Origin: Trichoplax adhaerens
Taxonomy: Eukaryota > Placozoa > Uniplacotomia > Trichoplacea > Trichoplacidae
Assembly (NCBI RefSeq): GCF_000150275.1
Contig: NW_002060952.1
Span: 518,482 to 582,481, forward strand
Reading direction: 5' to 3'
Length of the DNA stretch: 64,000 bases
Made by a program: the position numbers and the translations under genes. Each line of letters begins with the position of its first letter. The first letter of the stretch is position 1. Shown one piece after another: positions 37,395 through 49,587 of the stretch. The notes below the pieces were generated by a model. The model saw nothing but the letters and a program-made list of their open reading frames with translations. It was not told the origin of the DNA and made no database searches.

Positions 37395-38706
37395 ATGGCT
37401 TTAATCAATTCTTTGGCTCGCGTTGGTCGAATTGCAAGCTATCGGAATACCAGCAATGGTTTTAGACCATGTCTATTGGGTTCGATCAGATATATGTCGG
37501 AGAAAATGATGCAAGATGACAAAAAATACTTTGATGAATTAGTCCACAGCGATAAAATTGTGGTATTTATGAAAGGTGTACCAGAACAACCCATGTAAGT
37601 CAGGACAAGTTTCATGATTGCTTAGCCTGTAATCAATCGAGTTCTACTGTGAAGTCGAAATTCTTTATGAGAAGATGACTAGGTAATGATACAAATCAGA
37701 TGGACTACTGTAGCTAGCTAGCTAGCGGAAATGATCAAACACCAAAAGTACAATGCAGTACTAGATTGATGCAATGGAGTACTTTCCACCGACAGAAGCC
37801 CTCATTTCAATGACTGTAGAATTCTACGCGAATTATTAACTTACACTACTTTATTAGTCCATCAGTACTAGTCTTCCCAACACTAATCGGTGCATACGGC
37901 CTTTGCAGTCTCGAATTTTATGTCATTCACAGCTTTGTACACTTGGCAACTCTAGCAACCTTTTGTCGTATTAATATTAATATAATATTTTAAATGTCAT
38001 TTTACATAGAGCACCATGTCTTCCGAGGGTAGTACGAAGCAGAGCCTTCTCTAATAATTAGTCAATGAAATAAAGCCATTAATCGTGTTCAAAGGCACAG
38101 TCATAATAGTGCGCTTAATAACACTTCAATCAACTACAGCTAATTGTAGTGGAATTAGTGCTTATAATCGACGTTATTATCGTATAATACTGTATGACTA
38201 GGGTTACAACAATATCTTCAGTGCTGACGCGTTCTTAAAAAGCCCTTTACATTTCCAAATTACGCTACTATGATAGTACCAGAGACTGCATATTAACGAA
38301 AATTTGAGTAGTCCCTGCCTGATAGTACAGTATTGTTCATAATCATCGTTATAAATTGTATCGACTGCTTACCAATACAATATACTATAAATTTCGTCTC
38401 CTTTGAACTCTTTAATATTGCTACAGGTGTGGTTTCAGCAACGCCGTGGTACAAATCCTACGAATGCATGGAGTTGATAACTATACATTCCACAACGTTT
38501 TAGACGATCAACACATCAGACAAGGAATTAAAACTTACTCAGATTGGCCAACTATTCCACAGGTATACATGAAAGGAGAATTTGTTGGTGGATGCGATAT
38601 TTTATTACAAATGCACCGTGAGGGAGATCTAATCGACAAATTAAATGAAATTGGCGTTCGCTCGGCGCTTCTTGATAACGATGAAGGGACAAATGAAAAA
38701 GCTTAA
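37395..38706 (+). CDS. GLRX5: Monothiol glutaredoxin-5, mitochondrial
   Basis: Carries and delivers [2Fe-2S] clusters in the mitochondrial matrix for Fe-S protein assembly. Two exons, 37395-37594 and 38427-38706 (TAA), join in phase to give 159 residues (human 157). The first about 33 residues are basic and hydroxylated ([18 protein letters not shown]), which fits a matrix-targeting presequence. The core has [14 protein letters not shown], then the active site CGFS at the start of exon 2, the [20 protein letters not shown] motif that places the glutathione and cluster contacts (TIPQVY cis-Pro, GGCD), and the usual C-terminal helix. The intron separates the Met before CGFS from its Cys. It is divergent with the Ank-GH20-like gene and convergent with kanadaptin. 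Confidence 0.97.
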
Positions 38707-39756
38707 ATATGAAATAAAAATCTATTGCTCTTATGTACCATGTAATAACTTCAAATTTATTAAATTAACTGTAAACTGATACGGTCACTATCAAAAATCA
38801 AGATTAAAAATTGATTTACCCGCATTCTATGCCAAACTTATCGCTATACTATCGACAAGACATTGCGCGAAAGCAGTCATATGAAATAGGTAATCGAGCA
38901 GTAATAACTGTAAACCATTATCACTTGCAAATCTTAGATTGACTAGATCCACAATTTCTCTTGTACTTCGTATACTAAGCAATTTCCAAGTTCCCCCAAA
39001 TTAGTTCACTATACATATTTGTATTATGATTATTGTACTGTATTGTGGGCCAGCAAAAATTTAATTCAGTGGATAATGCACAATCATCAATTCTTATTCT
39101 TCAAGCAATACATGCACGATAATTATCAACTTATAATCGTTGAATTCGCTGTATCTATCGAATACATAGCCATGCCCTACATCTAAAGAAGCTTTCGCTT
39201 TCACTAGTAAAAGTTACTATATTGTAAATTATACTACTTTTACAAAACAAATCCAACAACTTAACAAAGTCATAACTTTCTTAAATTGAAGCAACAAACT
39301 GCGTAACCAGAGTTTCTTTATTCATTAAGACATCCGAATAAGATGAAGAGTATAGTCGATTAATAAATAGCGAAATCGTTGATGGTAAGATCGCCCACAG
39401 CGACAATTATCATTACTATACTCTAGATACCGTCAAATTCTAAAACATTGCGAAGCAAAATCATTATTACATATGATATGAACAAGAAATATACATTACA
39501 GACATTTAATACAACCCAGTAACTGCTCTATGAGTCAAATATACACATATTCGCTAAAATTTTCTATGCTACAAGTAGTATACGTATTTACTAAACTAGC
39601 AAATACCTAAAGTTGAATTGGTATTATACAGTACGCGTACTTTAGGCAGCGTAAGGTATTTCTGAAATCCTTCGTAATCCTTATAAAAATTTAGTTTTAC
39701 GCAACAACTCTAACATAATCCCGCCTTGGTATCTAGATATCCATACACATTATCGA
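38707..39756. other. Convergent intergenic region GLRX5/SLC4A1AP
   Basis: AT-rich sequence; an AATAAA word right after the GLRX5 stop (about 38713) is a likely polyadenylation signal. Only isolated TACAGTAC/GTACTGTA words occur (near 39037 and 39627), not a cluster. No exon is seen. Confidence 0.6.
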
Positions 39757-42700
39757 TTAGTAGCCCAATTTTGTGTTTAGACTAGTCTTTCCGTCGCCAA
39801 ATTGATCTATCATTATAAAGCAGAAACAAATAAAATTATATAAACCAGGTACCTACAGTAAGAAAAAGGTGATCACATCACCAAACCATTATAGAAGATC
39901 TAAATATGATTCAGTAAGTATACTATTGCGTTCTTAAATACTGTGCCACACAAATACGTTAAATTAACAAACCTTCTGGAGGTAGCCAATCAATACATTC
40001 ATCATCATCATTCCTCTGAGATGGTTGTGACGGACCAGCATTTCGACTATTATTCGAGCTATCATCTAATTCTTGATTAATTGTGGTTATCTCCTATATG
40101 GCCAAATAACAATAGATCAGATGAATCAGTTGTTATGTAATACTTTTTTAATTTTATAGGTTATTACTGTCTATTGTCCGCGATTATCAAGTTTATAGCT
40201 AAGATGTATATAGATGGCTAATTAATTCAATTTTTTCTTTACCACCTCTTTAAGTGAGAGTTCACGATCAGGAAGTCTCACGGAATATTGTCTTGCATCA
40301 TCCACTGTTTTATTTGTCTCCATACTAGTTGCACCTTTTTTTGGTTCCTCGCTATCACTTTCACTATCAAACTCTACAATATCATCATCATCGTCATCCC
40401 TCACTTTCGGACCAGTCATCTTGGACGGGTGTGCACCAAGGAATTGAACACCCTTTGCTTTTAAACTAACATTCTGAGCAACGGAAGACACTTTCACGGA
40501 TGGCTTTTCATTGACTTTAGATTTCAGATCCACAGGCGTGCTTAATATCGTACAATAAAGTAGTAGTATTTTTGAGTTAACAAATCCATCCGCTAAAAAT
40601 CTACATATATGGCATGTTCATAATACCCCTTGTCTGCTTCGTCAGTGCCGTCAGGCTTTCGATTTGGAGATGCAGGTAATCCTTTTGAATCAGTAGTTTT
40701 CTTTAGTTGTAGGTACTCTGGTAGTTCCGCGGGGCGCGCAATCTCTACTAATTTGATTAGTTTTTCTTCTTTCTATAATAATTATAATGCATAAATATGA
40801 ATTAATTTTTAAATCCAAGATTTCAGCATCATTAGGGCATGATAAGTTAGAGGATAATTTAAAGTTTTTCAAATTCGTAATACAACAGTACATAGATAAA
40901 TGCATCTAAACATTAAAATATTGCTATAGGCGTACTGTACCTTTCTAAGATCGGACAAGTGAAGTCTAATTGACGTAATTGCCCTTGCATCCAAGGTATT
41001 TGAAACGTTATTCATGAAGGCATCTAAAGAATCAGCTTCGGAAGTTTGTTGCTGGCCTATTCAAAAAATTAAATTTAATAACTTATACTAACATCCATAT
41101 GACTAGGCATGTACTAAAGATGTAAAAGTTATCTTAAAATCCGCTATTCTGTCAATTAACGATTGGTGATTAAATAGCAACCTTTAGCAGAGTTTAGTTT
41201 AGATCGCAGCCTATTCATTTCATCTTGTATCTCCTTTAGTTTTAGACTCTATTCCCAGGAACATTACAACAAGGCGATCGAAAACAACAGTGAAATTATC
41301 TCTTTAACTTTAATGTAGAGTGCATTTGTAAAAATGTTTTATACAAACCAATGATTGAAATGTTTCTGCTTCCTCAGTAATTTTTCCAGCTCGTCTCATT
41401 CTTGCTATCCTCTTATTTTCCACTGTATTACAATAATTACAAGGATAACAATATAAACTATTTGATATCCATTAACACGAAGGAAGTGAAGCTTTACTGA
41501 ACTTAAACTAACAATCTCCTGTCCTATCAAGAAAGTTATCTTCATCACTGTCATAGTAATCATTGTCTTCCCAGTTTTTTCGTTTTCTTTTTATAGAAAC
41601 TGTAAAATGAAAATAATCTTCTTGTAATAATACTCCAGGAAAAATTTTTAAACTGCTTATAATTTAAGTTTTACATTTTAAACGTTTCATCACGTAAGGC
41701 AATGATGTGTGCAATTTGATAAAGTATACTAATTCTAGACGGTACCATCAGATATTCTATATTGTAGTCCGTCAAGTTACGGTAATAAATCTACTATAAT
41801 AATTATTCTATCAATTCAAGAAATACTAATACTGTCTTAAATGCTGTATATAAGTAGTAGATATCAACTCATGATATAGTCAAGTAATAATTCTGTACTT
41901 TAGTAAGTCATCTGCTGACATGAAATATTTAAAAGTTACCAGATGATCGCAGCATTCCATAGGCTTCTAGGATTCGACAACCATCCAACGCACAAGCCAC
42001 CACTGCATCCTTCTTCTTTTCTGCTGTTCCTTCACCATATATGCAGTTACCTTCGCTAGTTTCTACAGGCAATCTGAATATCGAAATTTTAATAAAATTG
42101 AATAAAATATTCTTGTAACGTTACCGTGAATATATCTAGATTTGAGGAATGTTACAATTTTATATGAATTTAGCTCATACTTGATTCTAGCTTGATAAGT
42201 TCGATTACGTGGAGTTCCACTCTCACAAACTTCATACTCCATTGTAACACCTGTAGAAGAAATAGTATATAAGATCAGAAGTCGGATATTAGCATAGAGA
42301 TTTTAATTGTTTGCAGTAAGGTAAAGAATATTGACTAAAAAGACAATATAGCAGAGTAAATTTATCGCTTAAGTTGCTTAACGCTGACTTATAATTTCAA
42401 ATAATTAGCACATTTTATCTACGACTGCATTTTTTGTGTATATATATATATATATAAAATATACATTTAATTTTGCAGAGTCAATTGCAATGAGGCCAAA
42501 TGCTACGACATTACGATCAAACCTGCTGTTTCGAAGAAATGCCTTAATGCCTTTTTAGGATCCTTAACAAAATAACTATCATCATCATGACTTGTACGAG
42601 CCTTTTCGATGATATCAATATCTGCGTCTTCCTCTTCAACACCAAAATCTACGGAATAAAGTTTGAAAGATTTCTATTCAGCTAAAAGAGAATAGAATAC

Positions 42701-43799
42701 TCTGCAGTCTGTATCACTTGTCGAGCATTTAGAGTTTTAGACAAGATAACATAAAAGCACAAATAATGTACCGTACGTAATCAGTCGATAGTCATAATAA
42801 CAACAAAGTACAACCAAAGATTATAAATGCATCCTACTAATTGTATGGTTGAGCTTACCAATACCCCATGTAACATCGTTCTTGTCCTCTTTTCTTGAAT
42901 CTCCCTTTCGGTCTTTCTCCTGTTTGTGTTTCCATTCTTCGACCTCTTCTGCATTCATTATTTGTTTTACCGCTTTCCTACTATCAGAAACATAAATTTC
43001 TTCCTCTTGATCATCGCTAGGGCCCTGAATGTGATCGTACAGCACAGCAATACCCTCATGTTAAATACATTAATTAGGCTAGAAAGGCATCGTAGCGTTC
43101 AGTTGATCTTTCAGTAACGAATAGTATCTACTCATGACAATTATAATTAATCCATATATTGGATCATACCTGTAGAATATAAACTCTAGAACTACTACCA
43201 AATTTTATCATATGACCCACTCTCAAACGATAATAACGACGTGGTTCGACAGGTGATTTATTTATTTGTGATCCATGTGTGCTAGCCAAATCGTACATGT
43301 AAAAACCAACTTTACCAGCGTCATCATGATTATATTTGTGAAATTGTAAGACTGCATGACATCGAGAAACAGAAGGATGATCCAGAACAAAGTCGCATAC
43401 AGGTGAACGACCAAATATATAATAAGCTTTATCATTTAACTTCCAAATATCCACAATACATCCATTCTTTAACACCTCTAAAGTATAATTTTTATCAGCT
43501 ATTCCACTCCAAATTGGTTCGTCATAAGGGATATTTTTGATGATTTTATCCCTGGTTAGAGACGATTTATTATTTTCTTTGCTAACATGGTGGGAAGTGG
43601 AATCATTGCAAGTAGATGCAACTGCGGTTTCATTCGACGCAGTAGATGGTTCATTTGATTTTGCAGTTTTATTGCTTATTGGCAAAGGGGAAGCAAATTT
43701 TTCTTTCTGGCTGGTATCCTCTTGGGCATTCGATGGACCATGCGTGGCAATATCCTCTGCATGTTGTTGATCTTCCATCTTGAAGGTATTGGCGACCAC
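39757..43799 (-). CDS. SLC4A1AP: Kanadaptin (SLC4A1 adaptor protein), FHA-domain nuclear protein
   Basis: Thirteen exons join in phase: 43170-43799 (ATG), 42859-43024, 42523-42648, 42181-42250, 41940-42073, 41513-41599, 41349-41422, 41182-41248, 40941-41056, 40627-40772, 40243-40540, 39973-40093 and 39757-39806 (TAA). They give about 694 residues. A Ser/Thr-rich N terminus precedes an FHA domain (GRSPVCDFVLDHPSVSRCHA, then ASTHGSQIN), a phosphothreonine-binding fold. Later blocks are diagnostic of the family: YFVKDPKKALRHFFE, a double-stranded-RNA-binding-like segment (KKKDAVVACALDGCRILEAY), NWEDNDYYDSDEDNFLDRTG, a coiled coil and the C-terminal WLPPEG...GDGKTSLNTKLGY. Vertebrate kanadaptin was first described as a binder of the anion exchanger SLC4A1; the conserved role is probably nuclear. 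The start could also be the Met eight codons in. It is divergent with RPA1. Confidence 0.95.
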
Positions 43800-43929
43800 T
43801 ATTTGATGGCTAGCTGGCTGGCTTGCAGAGTTGCTTCAATCAATCTAGTGGTAGCGCTGTCGCTGTAGAGGCTTTACTATGGCAATATCTGAGATGATAG
43901 TAACGACACTACTATGTTATAAACATGTT

Positions 43930-44410
43930 GTACAATGTCATACTGTGCACTGTACATTACCATACGAGTGTCGTTTCAGTACATTACCAGTACCAGAACA
44001 TTACAGCAGTTCACGTTAGCTGCAGCCGTACTGTACCGTACCGTACCGTGCCGTACCGTGCCGTACCGTACTGTTCGCTACGACCAAATAGTACAGTACT
44101 GTACTGTACACGTAGAAGTACTGTACACTGTAGTTCACGTTAGCTGCAGCCGTGCTGTACCGTGCCGTGCCGTACTGTTCGCTACGACCAAATAGTACAG
44201 TACTGTACTGTACACGTAGAAGTACTGTACACTGTACGGTACTTCTACAGGGCACGATACCAGTACGGTACGGTACAACAAAGCAAAGCCGATGCATAGC
44301 TATCGTATTGAATGCAGTACAGTACTGTATGTCGAAGTTCAAGGTCTTCGAAAATCGGAAGGGTACTGTACTGTACAGTGTACAGTGTACAGTACAAAAC
44401 AAGCCTGAAA
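43930..44410. repeat. TACAGTAC/TACCGTAC palindrome cluster in the SLC4A1AP/RPA1 divergent region
   Basis: Dense GTACTGTA/TACAGTAC words plus C/G variants (TACCGTAC, TGCCGTAC). A block beginning TTCACGTTAGCTGCAGCCGT at 44010 is repeated at 44134 (offset 124 bp). It carries GTTCGCTACGACCAAATAGT and then the palindrome array. Frames are open on both strands here because of the repeat, not because of coding. It lies between gene starts at 43799 and 45085. Confidence 0.87.
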
Positions 44411-45084
44411 TAAAATCATAGGGTAGATTTACTGCATTTACTTATTGGTACTTCCGTAGTTTTAAAACTTAAATATATCCAGTCGTATGTACAGTAAAAA
44501 GTAAACGATAAATGGAAGGGAAAAGGGGGTCCATGTCCAAAACATATCACCCTGTAAAAATAAAAAAACTACCCATAATAACTACTGTAATCGCTACTGA
44601 AAGCGACCTGACGGTCTAGCTGGTGGAGTCGTGGTGTAGTCTGGGGCATGCCGGAACAAGAACGCGATCGTCCTTCATGTACGTCACACATTACGCAAGC
44701 GCATTTTCTGGCGCGAAAAAATAAGTCAAAGTCAAAATAGACTCAGTCCTAAATAAGAACGTACCGAGCATTGCGTGTCATATCATTCAAGCTTCAGTAG
44801 TCCCACTGCTGTCGTACCAATTACTTCATCCACCAAGATTGAAGCTACACCGACTTTCACTTCGTCGCCAAGCCGACCAAGACTAAGTTGTCCGACAAAA
44901 CTGAAAAATTTTCTCCAATTCTACACGAGTTAGTGTTCTAATAAGAGTTGGTAAGGATGACTTTATTTTATATTTGTCCTTTCTTAATGATAGGATAGCG
45001 ATCGATCAACTTGTTGCTACCTGACAATCTTTCTCACACCTTTTCAACTATTTCTATGTATGCATTTTAGTTGTGTGTGGAGTA
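44411..45084. other. RPA1 upstream region
   Basis: Unique sequence between the palindrome cluster and the RPA1 start. It is locally richer in GC (about 44600-44720, with GCGCGAAAAA-type words near 44710 that resemble E2F sites, TTTCGCGC; unproven). No exon is seen. Confidence 0.45.
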
Positions 45085-48000
45085 ATGGCGTTATCTGCAG
45101 GAGCAATTCAGGTAACTATCTACTGCTAAAATGCCTTACTGATGTTGTAATAATCCTAGGAGGTTTGCAATCCAATGAAATAACATCTTATCTACCGTAG
45201 ATTATCCATTCTGTATAGAGTCCTAAATACAGAATAATCGTATTCAACTCACTACTGCATAGAACAAGTTTGCAAAAAACACTTTCATTAAATGAAGATT
45301 GTATGCGACCTCCTACAGTACCTCTCTTTACAACTATTTCGCGTGTCAGAACAATCATCCGATCATAGTTGTCTAGTATACACTGTACTGTAGGCTTAAG
45401 TGACCACTTTCATCTCTTTCTGGATGATTTTCTTCACCTAGTTGAATAATTGACTATCACACTTGGCTACATATGGGATATCCTTTACGTCAACCAACAG
45501 TTGTCAATCTCTTCTACAGTATAGAAAGTAGTTGATATGCAATTTTATTCAATACAATTGCTTGTTGATGGTAGTTTTCTCTTTCGTTCAGTACATCCCT
45601 TCCTATTTATACTTAAATGTTCAGACTCATAACAGCTTTTACTTTTCCAAAAGCGAAACATAACAATACTGGTAACAAACTACTCGACTACCAGTTTCCA
45701 AGCCTAATGATGATCTTCTTACAAATTAGGCTATTTGCAACGGTGAAAACCCACCAACACCGATTTTTCAAGTGGCTGTAAGTATCTAATTCATCGGACG
45801 TACTCAAAATATATATCAGAAAAATACACGGTATTGCGATACATGCAAATAAAACTAATTCATACTATCATGGGCGGATGCACTTCTACTTCTGTATCCG
45901 CGTAATGTCTAGTAATAATTTCCACCGTTCATCAGTTATACATCTTGGAGATCCTACAGACAATCCTTTTGCAGTATATTGATGTATAAATCTTATTGAT
46001 CTTAGGCTGTAAGAAAGATCCAAAATGAAAAGCTTTCTGTCGAACGTTACAGGTTTGCTAAATACTGAATTGGCTATCGTATAATGAAACTACATTGGGT
46101 TACGCAATAGATGTCGTCACTTACCGTAGATATACTTAACATAATACTATCGAATGTATCTGCCTATTTCACTAGTTCATTCGGCTTCTAGCTCAAACTT
46201 AGTTGTACGTAATTCTACCTGATAGTTAACTAAATTGTGGAATGAATTTCGTGTTGTAGAATTGTTCTCTCCGATGGCATCCATGCTTATTCATGTAAGT
46301 ACTGAAACTTATGTACAGTAAAATGATTTTCAATTGTATATACTATAATAAGTTATGTCAAATTATTAAAACCCAGTGTAGAATAACACTATTGAAATCT
46401 AAGTGAAGCAAGTTTGAATCATTATTATTCGGTATTTGCATCACATTATCTAGCCGTCATGTTGGCAACTCAACTAAATCAAAGAGTTACTAGTGGTGAA
46501 TTGGATGCTAAAGCTATTATTAAGCTCAATAACTACACTTGTAATATTGTACAAGAAACAAGGTTAGTAATAAGTAAATAACAACGTTAATATCACTAAT
46601 AACATAGAAAATCAAGTATTCTGCCAGTTGATTGGCTTACCTATAATTAATAATATTGCTGTTTTACCACTGTAGGAAAGTACTGGTAATCTTAGATTTA
46701 ACAGTTCTTACTTGTGGAAGTGAAACGGATATAATTGGTCAGCCCAAACCGTATAATGACCAATCTGGTCAGTATTATACTATTAACCTATTTGACTTAT
46801 TATCATATCGTCATTGATCCTTATCCTATCATACTATTGGTTAATACTGTAATAAATTGATTACCAGTCGTTGATACTATGTTTATCTAATTTAAAATTT
46901 TTCAATCTCGTTTAGCCCCCTCAAAATCAAACAATTACCAACCGCAGCAAGAGATACAACAGCAGAAACCAAGTTATGCTCCCACCAATAGATCTATGTA
47001 AGAATTATGCTAATTTCTTCATTACCTTGACCTAATCTTACCGTCAACCTTAATATCTACACATAATCTTCATTACATAAGGAACCAAGTGACAAATCCC
47101 CGTCCCACCATCCATCCCCAACAGAATTTGGTTGACAAATCCGAAAATCGCATTGTTTTTCCAATCAGTAGCCTCACTCCTTATCAAAACAGGTTAAAAA
47201 TGCATCATAATTTGGACGACGAAAGTCCCTTGTAATAACCCTGAAATGTTAAAATTGTATTATAAAAGATGGACGATTCGAACTCGTGTAACGAGTAAAA
47301 GTGAAATTAGAAAATGGAGCAATTCACGAGGCGAAGGAAAACTATTTAGTGTCGATTTAATTGATGAATCGGTCAGTACTTATTCTCAATTAAAGTACTG
47401 TTATAACAATTTAGAATGATTAATAACTTCTTGGCTCCATTCCTACCCTGATAACTCTTGATCTTATGATAGGGAGAAATTAGAGCAACTGCCTTTCGTG
47501 ATCAAGTCGAAAAATTTTATGATGTCTTAGAAGTTAACAAGGTTAGTCCTTCATTAAACGTGAAACTTAACTAAATACCCTACACCATGTATTAATAATA
47601 TTATCTGTCATACTACACGTTTTAACTACCTGCGCTCTCGTAGGTATATTACATAAGTAGATGCAGTATCAAGACTGCAAATAAAAACTTTACCTCCATC
47701 AAGAATGATTACGAAATGACATTTACTAACGAAACCGCTGTTGAACCTGTAAGAAAACTTTCCTTGATAAAATTTCCAATTTAACGTATTAATAATTACT
47801 TCATTCTTAAGTGTGATGATATAGCATCATTACCGAAAGTTAGCTTTAACTTCGTACGTATTGGCGACATCGAGAATCAACCAGCTGAAAGAATGATAGG
47901 TAATCCAAATTTGATATATATTTTGGTAATGTAAACAAATTATAATTATCGATCAATTTTTAAGTAAAATATTTCCTTAATCATCAACAGATGTCGTTGG

Positions 48001-49587
48001 CGTTGTAAAAAGTGCTGATGACGTTGTTACGATTAATACGAAATCTAATAGACAAGTCAATAAGAGAGATATCGAATTGGTTGATGATTCCGGCAAAGTC
48101 GTACGACTGACACTCTGGGGCACCAATGTAAGTTTCTAGAATCGAAACTATTCCACCAGCTAAGGCTAATATGTAAAAATTCTATCTTAGGCAGAAGAAT
48201 TTGATGGTTCACAATTTCCTGTCGTTGCAGTTAGAGGCGCGAGAGTGACTGAATTTGGAGGTTAGTCAAACTTGCGTATGAAAAGAATAGTTATGTAAGC
48301 TAAAAATAAAACTGAAATTCTGATAGGTCGGTCATTAAGTGTTGTGGGTTCAAGCCAACTTATGACTAATCCTGATATACCTGAAGCGCATATACTACGT
48401 GGCTGGTACGATCAACTAAAATATCATTTTGTCACTATTTTCTTGCAATAACTTTATAATCAAAAAAATTTACCAGGTTTGATGTGCAAGGTAAAGATCA
48501 AGAATTAGTTTCGATATCAACAAAACGCGGAGATATTGGATCCCCTGGTAAAATTTTTAAAATATGAAGATATGTCTAGATAAATTCGTAAAAATCTTTG
48601 GGATCTTTAATTTAGTTACTTGTTTATTAAAGGCTTCAGTGGCAATTGGAAAAATATTAGCGACATCCATGGCGAAAATTTGGGACAGCAAGAAAAGGTA
48701 TACCTAATTAACGTTTACATCAAATTGCTACTGTCTTGAAATAATGTTCCTGGCCGGTGTATTTTGTTTATAGGCGGATTACTTTAACCTCAAAGCCACA
48801 ATTATCTACATTCGCAAGGAAAATTTGATGTACAAGGTAAAGACTCTGAACTTTCGCATAGTGTACCAACTATAGAAGAGCAATTTCTAATATGCTACGA
48901 CGATATTAAATATTTCTTGATGCCTGTAACGCTAACATTATTATAGGCTTGTCCTAAAGAAGATTGCAATAAGAAAGTCATTGATCAAGGAGGAAGCTAC
49001 CGTTGCGAGAAATGCAATCAAACATTCCCAGATTTCAAGTATCGACTAATGATATCTGTAAGTTTTGCTAATGACAGTAATTTTTTAGTTCCCTATTCAA
49101 AAGTTTGAAGATTTAAACCCCTAAAATCACATTTTTAGGCTTCTATAGTAGATTCTACTGGCAGTAATTGGCTTACATTTTTTCAAGAGACTGGAGAAGC
49201 TATGTTGAAATGTACAGCTCAGCAGTTAGGCGCGTGGAAAGAAAATGTAAGCTATCATGCAGACGGATTATATTTTTACTGTAGAAATAATAATAATTGT
49301 TATCAAATTTAATTTAGGACGAAAGTAAATATGAACATACCATAAATGAAGCTTTATTTCAGTCTTACATTCTCAAAGTTAGAGCTAAAATGGAATCTTT
49401 CAATGTAAGTAATGAATATTATTGGTATGAAATATCAGACACTGCACTTTCTTATACGAATAATATCGGTTGGTATTATTAGGATGAAAATAGACTCAAA
49501 TGCAGTTGTGTAAACTTGACACCAATGGACTATGTGCAACAGTCACGACGTCTGCTTGAAGGTATTCGTCGCATGCAAATGGTTTAG
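45085..49587 (+). CDS. RPA1: Replication protein A 70-kDa DNA-binding subunit
   Basis: Largest subunit of the RPA trimer, which coats ssDNA in replication, repair and recombination. Twenty-two exons, all in phase: 45085-45111, 45730-45777, 46006-46052, 46260-46294, 46454-46562, 46676-46767, 46916-46997, 47082-47192, 47269-47371, 47473-47541, 47644-47748, 47812-47899, 47991-48127, 48191-48260, 48327-48405, 48477-48547, 48633-48697, 48774-48836, 48947-49057, 49139-49246, 49318-49404 and 49483-49587. They give 603 residues (human 616). Order: N-terminal OB fold (SVMLATQLN), Gln-rich linker, DBD-A ([39 protein letters not shown]), DBD-B ([34 protein letters not shown]) and DBD-C. DBD-C carries the C4 zinc ribbon (ACPKEDC ... 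[17 protein letters not shown]). The C terminus matches the trimerisation helix. Many introns are under 120 bp. Confidence 0.98.

Noticed and set aside
43925-44421. Overlapping ORFs on both strands with RTVPYRTVPYRAVPY-type repeats
   Set aside because: Same cause: the palindrome cluster between SLC4A1AP and RPA1.
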